A DNA stretch of 64,000 nt from Polyodon spathula (GCF_017654505.1 NC_054537.1:72598618-72662617); one strand, 5' to 3'; counted from the first letter of the stretch, positions 31,060 through 43,533 are shown. The notes: generated by a model from the letters alone, not told the origin. Program-made: numbers and translations.

Positions 31060-32900
31060 TTTACTTTCCTTTACCACAGAACATCACAAGGGCCTCAGCA
31101 AAGAAGTGGTTAAAGTACAGTCCATCAGAATGTCTGTATGTCACCCCCAAACAGACTGGTGGAGTGGTTCAATCAGATGCTAAAACAAATGTTGCGTCGT
31201 TTTGTGCAGAAAGACACTAAAAAGTAGGTGAGAATGCTTCCCTACCTTCTATTCACCATACAGGCTTTTCGCTGTTTGAATTGCTTTACAGTAGACAGCC
31301 AAGGGGTATTCTTGATCTGGTGAAGGAAGGTTGATTAATCAGGACAGAACAAAGCAAAGAATATTGTTAAATATGTGCTTGAACTCAGGAATCGCCTTGA
31401 ATTGGTCAGCCAGTTGGCAAAGGAAAATGTAGAAACGGCATGACATGTTCAGATTTGACCATTTTAACCAGGTGACTGAGTGCTACTGCTTCTCCCCTGT
31501 AAATTGTTTGCGAAATTAGGTAATTCAGAAAATTGTGACAGTAAAATCAGGCAGCCAGGACGACTTGAGAAAAATCAAATTAATCATATTAATTTGTTAA
31601 AACCATGGAGAGAGAGAAGTCATGTTTGTTTCCCCTCTGCCTCAGGAGGTATATCTTGGTTCCTGCATGTCCACCGAACAGCCAGTGAACATTCCGGTGG
31701 AGGAGAATCTAAACAGAAAAGAGACTTAGAAATTTTAATAAGCAATTCGGTGACATTTTCTTCAAAAAATCCAGGTAGGATCAATTGGATAAAGCATGCC
31801 AGTCACAGATACAGAGACAACTGTAAGAAAAATATGCCAAGTACCAGAACTGCAGGAAATGGTTCCAGAGGAAGTGAAGAAGATGCTAAAACTTGGGGTG
31901 ATCAAACCGTTGTGAAGCGACTGGTGCAGTCCGGTGGTGTTGGTAACTAAGCCGGACGGAACGTTTCGTTTCTGCGTCGACTTTCACAAGGGAAATTTCC
32001 ACTCCAACTTTGACACATACCCCACACCTCAAGTGGATGACATGTTGGATCGACTGGGGGAGGCTCAGTTCATATCCACCCTTGATCTGATGAAAGACTA
32101 TTTATTGGCAGATACCATTAACAAAACAATCACGTGAGAAATCAGATTTTTCAACACCTCAGGGTCAACCAGTTCCTACAGGAAGACGCGGCAACTTTCC
32201 AGCACCTTATGGACAAAGTGCTCCAGCCTCACGGAGAATATACAGCTGTATACATAGATGACCTAGTCATCTATAGCTCGACATGGACAGAGCACTGACA
32301 GGCTGGCAGCTATTCTGTGTCGATATAGGAAACGGACCTCACGGCAAACCTACTGTAGGTCAGTGCGCCTTTGGAAAACAGCAAGTAAAATACTTGGGCT
32401 ATGTTCTGGAAAGAGGCAAAATAAAACCAATAGTAAATAAGGTGCAGTCTTTATTGGAGGAGTCTGTTCCCAGAACAAAACACCAGGTTAGGTCAATGCT
32501 AGGGCTAGCATGTTATTAAATATAATTTATTCCAAATTTCGCATCTATAGCAGCCCCACTCACTGAACTAACCAAAAAGAGCATGTCCAAAAAGGTAAAG
32601 TTGTCCAGAGAGTCAAGGCGCTTGTGATACCTTAAATATCTGAACCAAGCTCCAGCATCGATAAGTCCGGATTTTACCAAGTCTTACAGAGGTCGGTCTG
32701 GGGGCCATGTTGTCCCGGGAGGTAGGCGGGGAGGAGCATATTTATCAGCTGCAAGCTCCTTCCAAGAGAAAATAATTATGTGGTCATACAGAACGAATGC
32801 TTGGTCCTCAAATGAGCAGTGGATGCCCTTCACTATTTACCTCCTGGGGCAAACCTTCAGACTGCAGATACAAAACAATCAATTACAATTCTGACATCAG
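31060..32900 (+). pseudogene. Ty3/gypsy pol remnant with integrase upstream of RT (Gmr1-like order)
   Basis: All blocks are on the plus strand. Integrase C-terminal half at 31100-31440 across frames: HPQT followed by a decayed VERFNQ-type block, LPYLLFT, and LFELLY with RQPRGILDLV. Linker at about 31585-31615 (NLLKPWRERS), then the pre-RT region (FSSKNPGRINWIKHA). RT follows at 31934-32540: VLVTKPDGTFRFCVDFHKGN, STLDLMKDY, AATFQHLMDKVL and the catalytic YIDD at 32251-32262, then YLGYVLERGKIKP. RNase H pieces (GLGAMLSREVGGEEH) lie at 32690-32890. Integrase before RT is the unusual domain order described for the cod element Gmr1 and related fish gypsy elements. Many stops and frameshifts make it dead. 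Confidence 0.82.
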
Positions 32901-34710
32901 ATCTTGAATCTAAGTACTGAAGTCAGACAGGTATAAGAATGTTAAAAGGAAAGAATATATATTTTGACCCTGTTGTTAAAGCTGTACCTAATATTGTTTT
33001 CCTTGATGCTATGCATTAAGGTAGCTTTTGCATGTATCTTTTCTTTATTACCTGTCCTGGTGAACATATGCTCCCAACACCTGAGCAATGTCTCAATACC
33101 ATTTGCAGTCACTGAGCAACCACTGACGGGCCAGCTAGACATACAGGTGGAAATGGCAGTAGCCCATTTTTGCGGCAGCACACATCTGGGTTACAAAATG
33201 TGCATGGGGATTTGTGCCAGCGTGTTTCAAACCCTGTTTGTTCTGAGTTGTTGATCTTGGCTGGCGGTCCACAGGGAGTTCTCATTCAAATATGGGTAGA
33301 AAAATAAGGGTAAAAAATGCCTCCAACAGAACAGCAGCACTTGAATACTGGAGAATTAATATTATGTTTGGATATCAGGCTTCTGCACGATCGATTTTAT
33401 AATTATTTTTGGAACTACAACCTTTAGAAAAGTTGTTTGATCTGTGGACAAAACTAATCCGAGCCTGCTGTGGAGTCATATTGCTGTATGAAGCCTTGCA
33501 TTCATCCTTGGCTTTTCCTGAATAAATGCTCATATGTTATGCAATTGATGGGCCTTACATTTTTGTTGCACTACTTCCCTCTTCCAACACACATTTACTT
33601 TTATAACTATTAATTAAAATAAAAATGTTTTTCATTAGAGAAAGGTTTATTGTGAGGGAGTACAAAAAGATTCCTTCAGTAACCTGCATGCTACTTTAAA
33701 GTCAAACACATCTAAACCGGCTTTGTTATATCTGTACTGAAAATGCAGGCTTGACATATTGACAACTAATCAAGCTCATGGTTTACCAACATTACAATTC
33801 ACAAATGATCTGACACAGGTACTCTTGGTTTAATTTCTGGCAGGATAATTGTCTGTCTAATGAGATGTGAAGCAAGTCTCATTTTAAGGAGTAAACTGGA
33901 TAATTGACATTCACTCAACATTTATAAACCAATTAGAAACAACTGCTTCAATTACTTCAGATACCATCATTCATTCCAAATTATTGACATAGTAACTAAA
34001 ATAGGAGGCAAAACTCTTGTTAAGCTATAAGCCCAGACAAAAAGGAAATACATAAAATAGAATTATCCTAGCAAGCTCAATGTCACTTAGAATGATTAAA
34101 GGAGTGACAACCATTATTTTGATATGGTTTTGTTTGGTTCTTTCTGTTTGTACATTTAATTATTTTGATGCCCATTGACTTCAGAAGGCATTGGCAGTCA
34201 TGCTTGTAAACTTGACTTATTAAAGTGTTTACTCCAGTCTAACTCTGGTTTTTTGAGAAACAAACAACTTTCAAAAAACAAACTTTTTTGTCTAAAAAAA
34301 AAAGAATATGAAGACTGGAGTAAATGTTTGAACATATGTCCCTTAGTTTTATGCAGCCAGACGAAGCACAGGATACCACAATTATGCTTTCTATCCATCT
34401 GTCTTTCCTTCACGCTCTGTATCTTGCATCTAACTAAGTCATGAAGGTCATTGCCACACAGGTAAATTATCATTAAAGGGAAAGTCTCATGGAGATTGTA
34501 TTTATCTGAATTCTGCTCCCCCAGTTAACTATGCAATTATTTCCTATCTTGGTCCACTCATGTTTTCAGTTTTTGTAAACTGCATTTAGAGCCACTTAGT
34601 GAGTCCAGGTTTGCTGTCCTGATCCTGAGTCGCCTGCTTCTCCTTCCCAGAATCGTACTGGAAAAGTACATTAGTCGTGCTGAATGATCTGGAAAAGTAC
34701 ACGAGAGTTC

Positions 34711-34714
<4 letters not shown>
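32901..34714. other. Unassigned sequence
   Basis: AT-rich; no recognisable gene, RNA or repeat family. Confidence 0.4.
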
Positions 34715-34741
<27 letters not shown>

Positions 34742-34746
34742 ATAGA

Positions 34747-34780
<34 letters not shown>
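34715..34780. repeat. (AT)n microsatellite
   Basis: Two AT tracts split by agatct-like sequence. The flanking gcatgatctgtacctcata is repeated at 34779 and 34819. Confidence 0.9.
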
Positions 34781-34782
<2 letters not shown>

Positions 34783-37085
34783 TGATCTGTACCTCATATA
34801 CTATATGATATGACCTCTATGCATGATCTGTACCTCATACTGGGATAAACAACTGACCAAATTGCATTCTCACTGAAGCTGTGAGATGTGAAAATAGTGA
34901 TAACCCCTGTATTGTATATTGGCCAATTGAAAAGCATTGGATATCCACATAGCCACAGTTAAAGTATCTAAAATTGAGGGCTTGACGCAAGCTGAATTCT
35001 TGAGAAGGGAACTCAATTAGAATGAACATGTCAGTTTGGTCACAGTTCAAGCACTCACACAGGTTTGGAAACAAAGAGAAATATTGTTGCTCTGGTGCCT
35101 TTTCTGTCACACTGCAATGCCATTTTGTGTGCGATGTGAGAGCTCAATGGCACAACATGCTTTATTTTATGCAATTGCAGGTGAATATATTCTATATTTA
35201 TAATTGACCAATGAGACTTCCCATGTAAGTGAAATACTAGGGTTGTGAGTATCCTTGAGCCTCCCGGCCAAGATCACAGAATACCAGGCCAACCCTGTGT
35301 TTTAAAACCATTCTCAGATATAGGTCATGCTTGACCGCTGGCTATCTCAGCTCCAAAGTTAATATTACTCATCAGCCCCCTGTAAGGAAAAACAGTCTTT
35401 TAGGAAGGACAGCTATCAAAACAACAATGGGATATATTTGTATAAACAACAAGTATACCTTAAGGGCTTTTAAGCAAAAACTGAAAAAAAAAGAACAGTA
35501 GAAAGTATTAATATTGCAGCTGAAATTTTTTTCCCTGTGCTATCAAATGATGTCAACGCCATTTTATACCAGCAAAACAAGGGATATCATGATTATTTTG
35601 TTTGTCTGCTTTTCTTTTTGAATATTTATATGCTTTGCGTCTGTTATTCTACACTCTACATTCCAGGAACTAAATACAAAGGGAGACTCCAAAGCTGAAT
35701 GTAAAATATCAGACAAGGCACAGAATAATACACTGTAAATAACTGCTAGGAAGACACACTAGCAACAATAAAATAAAAAGGTGGCATAGTGCCTGGGCAC
35801 CAAACCACATACTGCCAGCTCAAAGATCAACCAGAGGGTTCATCACAATGCCTCATTGGCAAAATAATTAATAATGGAATCATGCAAAAAAATACTGGTT
35901 CTAAAATGTAGCAGTGTCCGCTTGTGCTCTGTAGTGAACATTGTATTCCAGTAAAATCTGAATTCATTAAATTTTTCATTGAAAATAATGTGAGAATTGG
36001 AGGGGAAATAAAATTAAACTATTCCTTGCCTGTCAGAGAGTGCTTGTTCTGTACAGCACATGCGATTTAAATGTAGATATATTTCTTAATAAAACAGCTC
36101 TCTCTTATAAATTCATCTTTTCATATTAGAAACTAGCTTGCAAGGTAGTATTAATCCCAACAAGTTTGCACTTTTGCATTTTAGCGGATTTCACCAACTG
36201 TAGGTGTTTGGGCTTAACATCTATTTCAAATGTTCTTCTTATCGGGGTAAAGACCACAATTTTATAACAAATTCAACAGGCCAACACTGCATACTCAGGG
36301 GTGTTTTTCTGATAATCATTTTTTTTTACCTTTTCCAGCAAAATTAATATTAAGTTTGAGGGAGGCATTTTGACATGGCCATCCTTTCTGTGCACTGGTT
36401 CTGCAAATTTTACATCATTCATAAACAAAAAAAAATTAATAATTTAGCAACCAATTCTAATTTTAAGCTTGGATGCATTTTGCTTGCAGTGTTTTTCTGG
36501 TGTTACTTCCTTCGTACTGATCAAATACTGTGTTGTAAAATCTTTTTGATCCTGAGTGAATTTGAATTCTTCATTCAATGTCTTCTTTGTTATGTCACTT
36601 GGCAAATAGCACATCTGAGCCTCGTTCTGAACATCATAACTGAGTTCAAAGTAGCAACCCTTGGTGTGAACCTGTCTTTTTACCTCCCACTTTGTATTCA
36701 ACATGAAAAGACAAAGCTATTAACAGAGCACCCTAATGCTGCTTTCATCTCAGTAAAATAAAAAAAAAACTACTTGGCTGTACGCCCTGTAATTACTCTA
36801 AATCCCTTTGACATTGGGATGTTTTTCCTGGACTGCCACATTCTTGAAGAAATAATTCCAGAACAGAATGTAACATAATAAGCAAACAACTATAATGATG
36901 AGTGTATTTCAACACTTAATATAAAGTAACCCGACAGTTGATTTTATTTGTAATGTCCACGACAGGCATACAAAAATGATAAAAATAGGAATTATGCACA
37001 TTATCAACTGCGTTGTATAGTGGGGATCAAATGCTTTATTTGAGGAAGTAGAACTAACCGAGGATAAATTCTCCACAGTACAGTG
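34781..37085. other. Unassigned sequence
   Basis: No recognisable gene; open frames here lack any family resemblance. Confidence 0.4.
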
Positions 37086-37330
37086 GTGTGGCAGTGTGGT
37101 CCGCCCCTGTGTGTATTTTGTGTTATATGTTGCATGTGTTGTGTTAATGTTGGTGTATAGGTATTGGTGCACGGGATATAAATGGGTCAGTGTAGCACAA
37201 GTGATTTAATATATATAGTTGTATTTAGGCATGGGGATTGCACTTCAGTGCATTTAAAGTATTTAATAGTATGTGAACACAGGGTTGCACAAATTAGTTC
37301 ACACGCTGGAATTCAAGTGAACAATGAATT
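37086..37330 (+). mobile_element. LTR fragment (family B)
   Basis: It begins tgtggcagtgtggtccgccc and continues ctgtgtgtattttgtgttat, with a TATA-like gggatataaatggg and ttgtatttaggcatggggat. The same order of blocks appears in reverse orientation at 49347-49840 (ctgtgcatattttctgtttt, gggtataaatggtgac, ttgtatttaggcacaaggat), defining a second LTR family. The 3' part is missing or diverged. Confidence 0.6.
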
Positions 37331-38264
37331 GAATCTTGGCACAACAGTATGTATAGATGCACATTTTACAAACACCCTCGTTCCTCTTGGAAAGAATGAC
37401 ATAAGATCTAATATCAGTCACCTATATGTATGAGTTGTTGTATAACTACTGTACTATTTATTAATTCATTCACATGCCTTCAACATTTTCTTGATAGTAA
37501 ATCACAGCCCACTTTTTTGCCTAAATGTTGTCTGCTATCGTCATCTTCAGAAGCTTCTCTCAATCCGTATTTCAAACTTGTGCTATGCGTTCCAGTTAAA
37601 AATCACATTCCTATTGTTCTACTGCTGGTGGAATTTAACAGGATTGATTTTAAATTGCTTTCAACTTAATTCCAGTGGCAAATGGAAAACAGGCATAAAA
37701 ACAGAATTTGACAAGCTCATGCGGTCAAATTCATATTGGTCTGGTGAGTGCAGGCATCAAGCAGCTCTGTGCAGCTACAGAAGGATAGAAAATAGTTCAT
37801 ACGTGTGCCTGGTTTCTAGTTTTGTCCCCAAGAAAATTATTTTGGAGCTTAGAAAAATGCAGTCCCAAAGCAACAATGCTATTTGAGATTGCATTTTCCT
37901 AAATTCCTTAATAATGTGTGGCCTAAATGACATGCCTGAGTGGACAAAGTTTTAAAGTGATTACAGTGTCTTAGCTGTTGCAGTCAGTAACACTGATTAC
38001 ACTACAGTAGAAGCACCTCATCTCTACTGGCTGTGGTTTAATTCATACGGCTGGCTAACAATTATTGTCCCTGACAGTATTCCTGTAGACACGGATCGAA
38101 ACGGAATGTCCAGGTAAATACAAAAAAATATAATTTAGCAACATGTCTGACAAAAAAAAACATAATTCGAATGCATATCTGCACATGAAAATACCATGAT
38201 CCTTACAGCAGTATAATAAATGTATGTTACATGGATAGAATCAGTGTTTTACAAAGTACAATAT
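37331..38264. other. Unassigned sequence
   Basis: No gene was recognised. Confidence 0.4.
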
Positions 38265-38360
38265 CTAGTAATAATAATAATAATCTTTATTTTTATATAG
38301 CGCCTTTCATAGTGGACCACCATCACAAAGCGCTTTACAAGATACGAGACTATGTTTCAG
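38265..38360. repeat. LINE/SINE tail fragment
   Basis: (AAT)n, then ttatatagcgcctttcatag followed by tggaccaccatcacaaagcg and ctttacaagatacgagact. Its second half matches 10990-11070, so this is a copy of the same dispersed family. Confidence 0.7.
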
Positions 38361-38849
38361 GTTAAGTATTACTAATATGTACATTATACATTTAACTTAA
38401 TGGTCTGTCTGTCACACACTATATTGTGAACATGATAACTGCCTTGATTTTGCACCAATTCTCACCAAGTGAGGCAGAGTAGGGGGAGAAAAGAGACAAA
38501 ATGTAGTCCTGGGGTTAAATAGGTACAGGACTACATTTTCCAGAATTCCTTGGGGTTTGTAATTACAGCCAGGTGGGGAAACATTGGCTCCAATAAAACA
38601 AGGAACACCTCCTGGTGGTTAAGCAGACAGGTGTAAAGGCAGCTTTAAAATGTGTTTGTGGCTGTCTGTGTTAAGGCTAAGACCTGGGTAATACCTGTGT
38701 GGTTAGACCTGCTAAAAAAATTAATAAAAAGGTAATTAACACTTGCTTTGTATTTATACAAAATGGCTGTCTAATTTGTTTTGTGAACAAGAAGGTTTGT
38801 TACCAGTAAATGACTTAGCCACCCGGTTTATAGTTTAGAACTGTTAAAA
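38361..38849. other. Unassigned, repeat-like
   Basis: Contains ggactacattttccagaatt (near 38531), related to the fold-back element at 25514. No gene. Confidence 0.35.
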
Positions 38850-39155
38850 CAGGGGTCAAACTCAGTTCCTGGAGGCCGCAGTGCCTTCTGGCTTTCGTTC
38901 CACCCGAGCTCTCAATTACTTAATTGGTCTAATTATTTGATTAACTGGACACATTTAACACTTCTCTTCAGGCCTCAAAATGTTTCATAGGTAGTGTACC
39001 TTGAGTCAAGTGTATTTTTAAAACCATCAACTGTAAAAATATTAAATATGCCAACTTGAACAAATTATTAGATCAATTCTGTTAGTTGAAAGCTTAAGGT
39101 GGAATGAAAACCAGAAGACCCTACGGCCCTCAAGGACTGGAATTTGATACCCCTG
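38850..39155. mobile_element. hAT-like MITE, 306 bp
   Basis: Termini caggggtcaaactcagttcc and its counterpart caggggtatcaaattccagt (from the right end) share inverted similarity through cttctgg, about 45 bp with small differences. No matching 8-bp duplication remains in the flanks (tgttaaaa versus ctccacag), so either the flank decayed or the boundary is off. Confidence 0.75.
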
Positions 39156-39641
39156 CTCCACAGCATGACCAACCCTATTGCAATCTACTACAGTTCTAAT
39201 ACTTTTTGCTTTTTCACCGTTATAAATCTTTTTATTTCACATTTCTGAGCTAGTTAAATGTCAAAGAGAGATGCCTCCTACTTTGAGAAATACAGAAATA
39301 AGCCTGTGTTCATAAAACACACAGGGAACAAACAAAAAAAGAAAAACTTGCCAACCAGAATAATTGTACTGTAAATAGTTCTGTAGCATGTGTACCTTCA
39401 TATAGCACAAATCTGGTCACCCCTTTAATGAATTCTAGATACAAAATGTTGTTCTGTATAGATATTTTGCACATTGACATTATTGTAATTCCTATTTAAT
39501 TGTAATTAATATGTGTACCAGTAAAAAATTACTTTGCATACCACAAGTTAACATTATATACTGTACTATTAGAGTATTTTGTTTATCTGCTGTCTAGAAA
39601 TGTAAACTAAAATCTCCCAGTCTAAATCCCTGATTGCAATA

Positions 39642-41279
39642 CAGTGGCTTGCGAACGTATTGACCCGCCTTGGCATTTTTCCTATTTTGTTGCCTTACAA
39701 CCTGGAATTAAAATGGATTTTTATTTGGATTTCATGTAATGGACATACACAAAATAGTCCAAATTAGTGAAGTGAAATGAAAAAAATAACTTGTTTCAAA
39801 AAATTCTAAAAAATAAATAACGGAAAAGTGGTGCGTGCATATGTATTCACCCCCTTTGCTATTAAGCCTCTAAATAAGATCTGGTGCAACCAATTACCTT
39901 TAGAAGTCACATAATTAGTTAAATGAAGTCCACTTGTGTGCAATCTAAGTGTCACATTATCTGTCACATGATCTCATTATATATACACCTGTTTTGAAAG
40001 GCCCCAGAGTCTGCAACACCACTAAGCAAGGGGCACCACCAAGCAAGCGGCACCACGAAGACCAAGGAGCTCTCCAAACAGGTCAGGGACAAAGCTGTGG
40101 CGAAGTACAGATCAGGGTTGGGTTATAAAAAAATATCAGAGACTTGAACATCCCACGGAGCACCATTAAAGCCATTATTAAAAAATGGAAAGAATATGGC
40201 ACCACAACAAACCTGGCAAGAGAGGGCCACCCACCAAAACACGGACCAGGCAAGGAGGGCATTAATCAGAGAGGCAACAAAGAGATCAAAGATTACCATG
40301 AAGGAGCTGCAAAGCTCCACAGCGGAGATTGGAGTATCTGTCCATAGGACCACTTTAAGCCGTACACTCCACAGAGCTGGGCTTTACGGAAGACTGGCCA
40401 GAAAAAAGCCATTGCTTAAAGAAAAAAATAAGCAAACATGTTTCGTGTTCGCCAAAAGACATGTGGGAGACTCCCCAAACATATGGAAGAAGGTACTCTG
40501 GTCAGATGAGACTAAAATTGAGCTTTTTGGCCATCAAGGAAAACGTTATGTCTGGCACAAACCCAACACCTCTCATCACCCCGAGAACACCATCCCCACA
40601 GTGAAGCATGGTGGTGGCAGCATCATGCTGTGGGGATGTTTTTCATCGGCAGGGACTGGGAAACTGGTCAGAATTGAAGGAATGATGGATGGCGCTAAAT
40701 ACAGGGAAATTCTTGAGGGAAACCTGTTTCAGTCTTCCAGTGATTTGAGACTGGGACGGAGGTTCACCTTCCAGCAGGACAATGACCCTAAGCATACTGC
40801 TAAAGCAACACTCGAGTGGTTTAAGGGGAAACATTTAAATGTCTTGGCCTAATCAAAGTCCAGACCTCAATCCAATTGAGAATCTGTGGTACGACTTAAA
40901 GATTGCTGTACACCAGCGGAACCCATCCGACTTGAAGGAGCTGGAGCAGTTTTGCCTTGAAGAATGGGCAAAAATCCCAGTGGCTAGATGTGCCAAGCTT
41001 ATAGATACATACCCCAAGAGACTTGCAGCTGTAATTGCTGCAAAAGGTGTCTCTACAAAGTATTGACTTTGGGGGGGGTGAGTACTTATGCACGCTCAAG
41101 TTTTCTGTTTTTTTGTCTTATTTCTTGTTTGTTTCACAATAAAAAATATTTTGCATCTTCAAAGTGGTAGGCATGTTGTGTAAATCAAATGATACAAACC
41201 CCCAAAAATATATTTTAATTCCAACAAAATAGGAAAAATGCCAGGGGGGGGGGGGGGTCAATACTTTCGCAAGTCACTG
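39642..41279 (+). mobile_element. Tc1/mariner element, nearly complete
   Basis: 1638 bp between TA dinucleotides (39640-39641 and 41280-41281). It starts cagtggcttgcgaacgtatt and ends with its near complement (aatactttcgcaagtcactg). Inner inverted similarity includes ggcatttttcctattttgtt. The transposase gene sits centrally on the plus strand. A G run at 41244-41257 lies inside the right inverted repeat. The high preservation indicates a relatively young copy. Confidence 0.95.
40055..41066 (+). pseudogene. Tc1 transposase, start lost and frames shifted
   Basis: The expected start reads ACG at 40055 (caccACGaagacc). The N-terminal helix-turn-helix part (KTKELSKQVRDKAVAKYRSG, GYKKIS) breaks at about 40142. 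It continues as NIPRSTIKAIIKKWKEYGTT in a second frame, then from about 40235 as DQARRALIREATKRSK in a third. Catalytic Asp residues are present in LWSDETKIELFG and QQDNDPKHTA. A further shift at about 40850 separates these from [19 protein letters not shown], which carries the catalytic Glu. The triad residues survive but three frame breaks plus the lost ATG make it non-functional. Confidence 0.93.
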
Positions 41280-41570
41280 TAAATATGCCATTACTTACAA
41301 ATACTGTAACTTTATTTTGTTTAGTGTTACTTTCTTTTATTTCCAATTATACTTTTTTGTTACATTTTTTTATTTTATTACATCCTTGAAACTTATTCAT
41401 AAAAATTAAGCCTCCTCAAGATTCACAACAGCATGTCGAGCTTTTGAAAACCAACAATGAGATGCCTACTGTATACCAGGAGAAAGATGTTATTTGTAAT
41501 TACATTTACGTTCATAAATGATATTCAAAACGGTTACAGGATATTACCATGCGTCCATTACCACAAACCC

Positions 41571-41876
41571 ACCACCACGTGACCCAATACTGTGCAACCC
41601 CACCACCACGTGACCCAATACTGTGCAACCCCACCACCGCGTGACCCAATACTGCGCAACCCCACCACCGCGTGACCCAGTACTGCGCAACCCCACCACC
41701 GCGTGACCCAGTACTGCGCAACCCCACCACCACGTGACACAATACAGCGCAACCCCACCACCGCGTACCCAGTACGCGCAACCCCACCACCGCGTGACCC
41801 AGTACTGCGCAACCCCACCACCGCGTGACCCAGTACTGCGAAACCCCACCACCGCGTGACCCAATACTGCGCAACC
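41571..41876. repeat. 31-bp minisatellite, about ten units
   Basis: Unit accaccacgtgacccaatac plus tgtgcaacccc. The first units carry cacgtgac (an E-box) and cacaatactg variants; most later ones read cgcgtgac and tactgcgc. One unit is short (cgcgtacccagtacgcgc). Because 31 is not a multiple of 3 and the unit lacks stops on the minus strand, all three minus frames stay open. This explains overlapping Gly/Val/Trp-rich open frames of no coding significance. Confidence 0.95.
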
Positions 41877-42099
41877 AGCCAGGTGGTTGAGAAAATGATG
41901 CCAGGGTTTAATTGTCTTATTTGGCAAATAATGTATTTCTTGCCAAGTTTTGCTTTGTGAATTAACAAGTTATATAGCTATTTTGTTTCTAAGACACCTG
42001 CTTTGATAAGTGATTTAAAGGGTTAATGTTTATGGGCATGCAGATTTGTGATTTTACCCTCCTGTATGTCATACCTCAGCTGTAGTAACAGAAGCTCAT

Positions 42100-42723
42100 T
42101 GTGGCAGGAAATGGCGTTGTGGTGACATCAGGCCAGAATGAGGAACAACAGACAGGTAGGTAACTGCAGTTCAAAGGCCCAGCGCATGCCGATTATTAAA
42201 TACAAAATTAAATAAAATATTTAAACAAAAATAAACTTGCTCACAGAGCGAAATAAAGGATTTAAACAAAATAATCACAAACACAAAAATATAAATATAG
42301 GTCAGGCTGGCCGAGTGCCTTCACTGTTCCTATATCTTTTCTCTAAATTTATTTTTCACTCCTTGCTCAGTCTCGTTCCTCCTCTGAACACCCACCTGGA
42401 ACCGAGAGCATAGCAGGCTTTTTATACCGTGGCCGAGGGGTTTAACTAGTTAGTAATTATTCTGTTACCCCTCGGCCACAATCTGCATGAGTTTATTTAA
42501 TTACTCCTGGCAGAGGACTAGCTGCATCCTCATCTCTGCCAGAACACACTTTAACAAAAACAATAACAAAGCGTGGTGCTTTGTCGTCATATATAAATAA
42601 ATACAATCAATAAATCATAATACAAACACAAAATAACACGATACAGGGGCGGAGGGTATGAGACCCTGTTCTTAAAATAAACAATACATTTAAACAGCAG
42701 GGCTTTTCTACCGCCCTGCTACA
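42100..42723 (-). mobile_element. Solo LTR (family A), 624 bp
   Basis: On the minus strand it runs TGTAGCAGGGC...CCTGCCACA (TG...CA ends with inverted TGT(A/G)GCAGG). The flanking 5-bp duplication is ctcat (42095-42099) versus ttcat (42724-42728), four of five bases. A TATA box (GGTATAAAAAGCC) lies near 42418-42430, and gaacagtgaaggcactcggcc downstream corresponds to the related block in the LTRs at 26323 and 58589. A perfect 13-bp inverted repeat gtggccgaggggt/acccctcggccac (42429-42441, 42467-42479) sits just upstream of the TATA box. Confidence 0.85.
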
Positions 42724-43161
42724 TTCATGGTAAAATCAGGTGCTTTACATTGACATCTTTATAGGATGTTACTAGCAGTAAGAGCTGCCCTTGTGCAACA
42801 TACAAAATTATGGACTTTTATGCACAGGTCTATTGGTCCAACATTAGTCTACTGGCCCCCCCACTTTTTTTATCCATGATGGCACCTGAGGCTTGAGAAA
42901 TTTTTGAGTTGATGGTAAACACGCCTGGCCTGTACACAGACGTTAATCAACATTTGGCAGTGTTGATTTGCATGAGCACATGATGTGGTACAAATGCAGA
43001 ACATGTTTACAGAAGTTTAGCTGAAAACCGATAAGCACGACTTTCTATAGCATCATCTTCACATAGAAGTGCAAGTTCAGTTGAGACTTCATCTAACGAG
43101 GACATTGGCAAAAATGTCATTCAGCAAGTAAGAGCGCAGCTTCATTCTGAACTTTGGTCAA
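42724..43161. other. Unassigned; flank of hAT remnant
   Basis: 43050-43161 (cagttgagacttcatctaac...) probably belongs to the hAT remnant that follows, but frames are broken. Confidence 0.35.
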
Positions 43162-43533
43162 ATGAGGACGAGCTGGATATTCAGTTTGGTAACAAGGATG
43201 TGTGAGGCAACTCTCAGAGTTTGCGAATTGCTACTTGATAGTGCAAGGGGCTTTCGTAAATACAAAGAATGCAAAGCTGCTTGTATTCCAACTGACTTGG
43301 AGCCACTAGTTAAAGCTGTCAGAACAATTGTGATTTCAACAAGTGAATGTGAGAGCAGTTTCAGCTATATGAATGATATTCTCCCCTCGAAACAAAATGC
43401 GATGGGCACAAATCACCTGTCACTTGTATTTTTAAAGTGTAGCGGGCCACCACTGCAGATCTTTGATCCACTGAAGTATGTCAAAACCTGGCTAGTAAAT
43501 AGATCTTCGGCTGATGAGACTGCAAGGATTTAA
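43162..43533 (+). pseudogene. hAT-family transposase C-terminus (KIAA1586-like)
   Basis: A 123-aa frame whose second half matches the hAT C-terminal dimerisation region: TIVISTSECESSFSYMNDIL, then NHLSLVFLKCSGPPL and FDPLKYVKTWL ending RSSADETARI. This layout (SxxECExxFSxMN, L..LxFIKCxGPPL, FxPxxYVxxWL) is that of hAT-derived KIAA1586-like proteins common in fish. The family usually runs to several hundred residues; the N-terminal zinc finger and catalytic part are absent, so this is a fragment. Confidence 0.75.

Noticed and set aside
36375..36886. Open frames on both strands (128 and 86 codons)
   Set aside because: They overlap each other on opposite strands and show no family features or coding signature.
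41571..41876. CRISPR-like array or a Gly/Val/Trp-rich gene
   Set aside because: Units are contiguous with no unique spacers, and the open frames arise because a stop-free 31-bp unit is read in all three frames.
42100..42480. Shorter 381-bp version of the solo LTR
   Set aside because: It would also give TG...CA ends, but only the 624-bp limits give a near-matching 5-bp duplication and the TGT(A/G)GCAGGGC start shared with the LTR at 26323.
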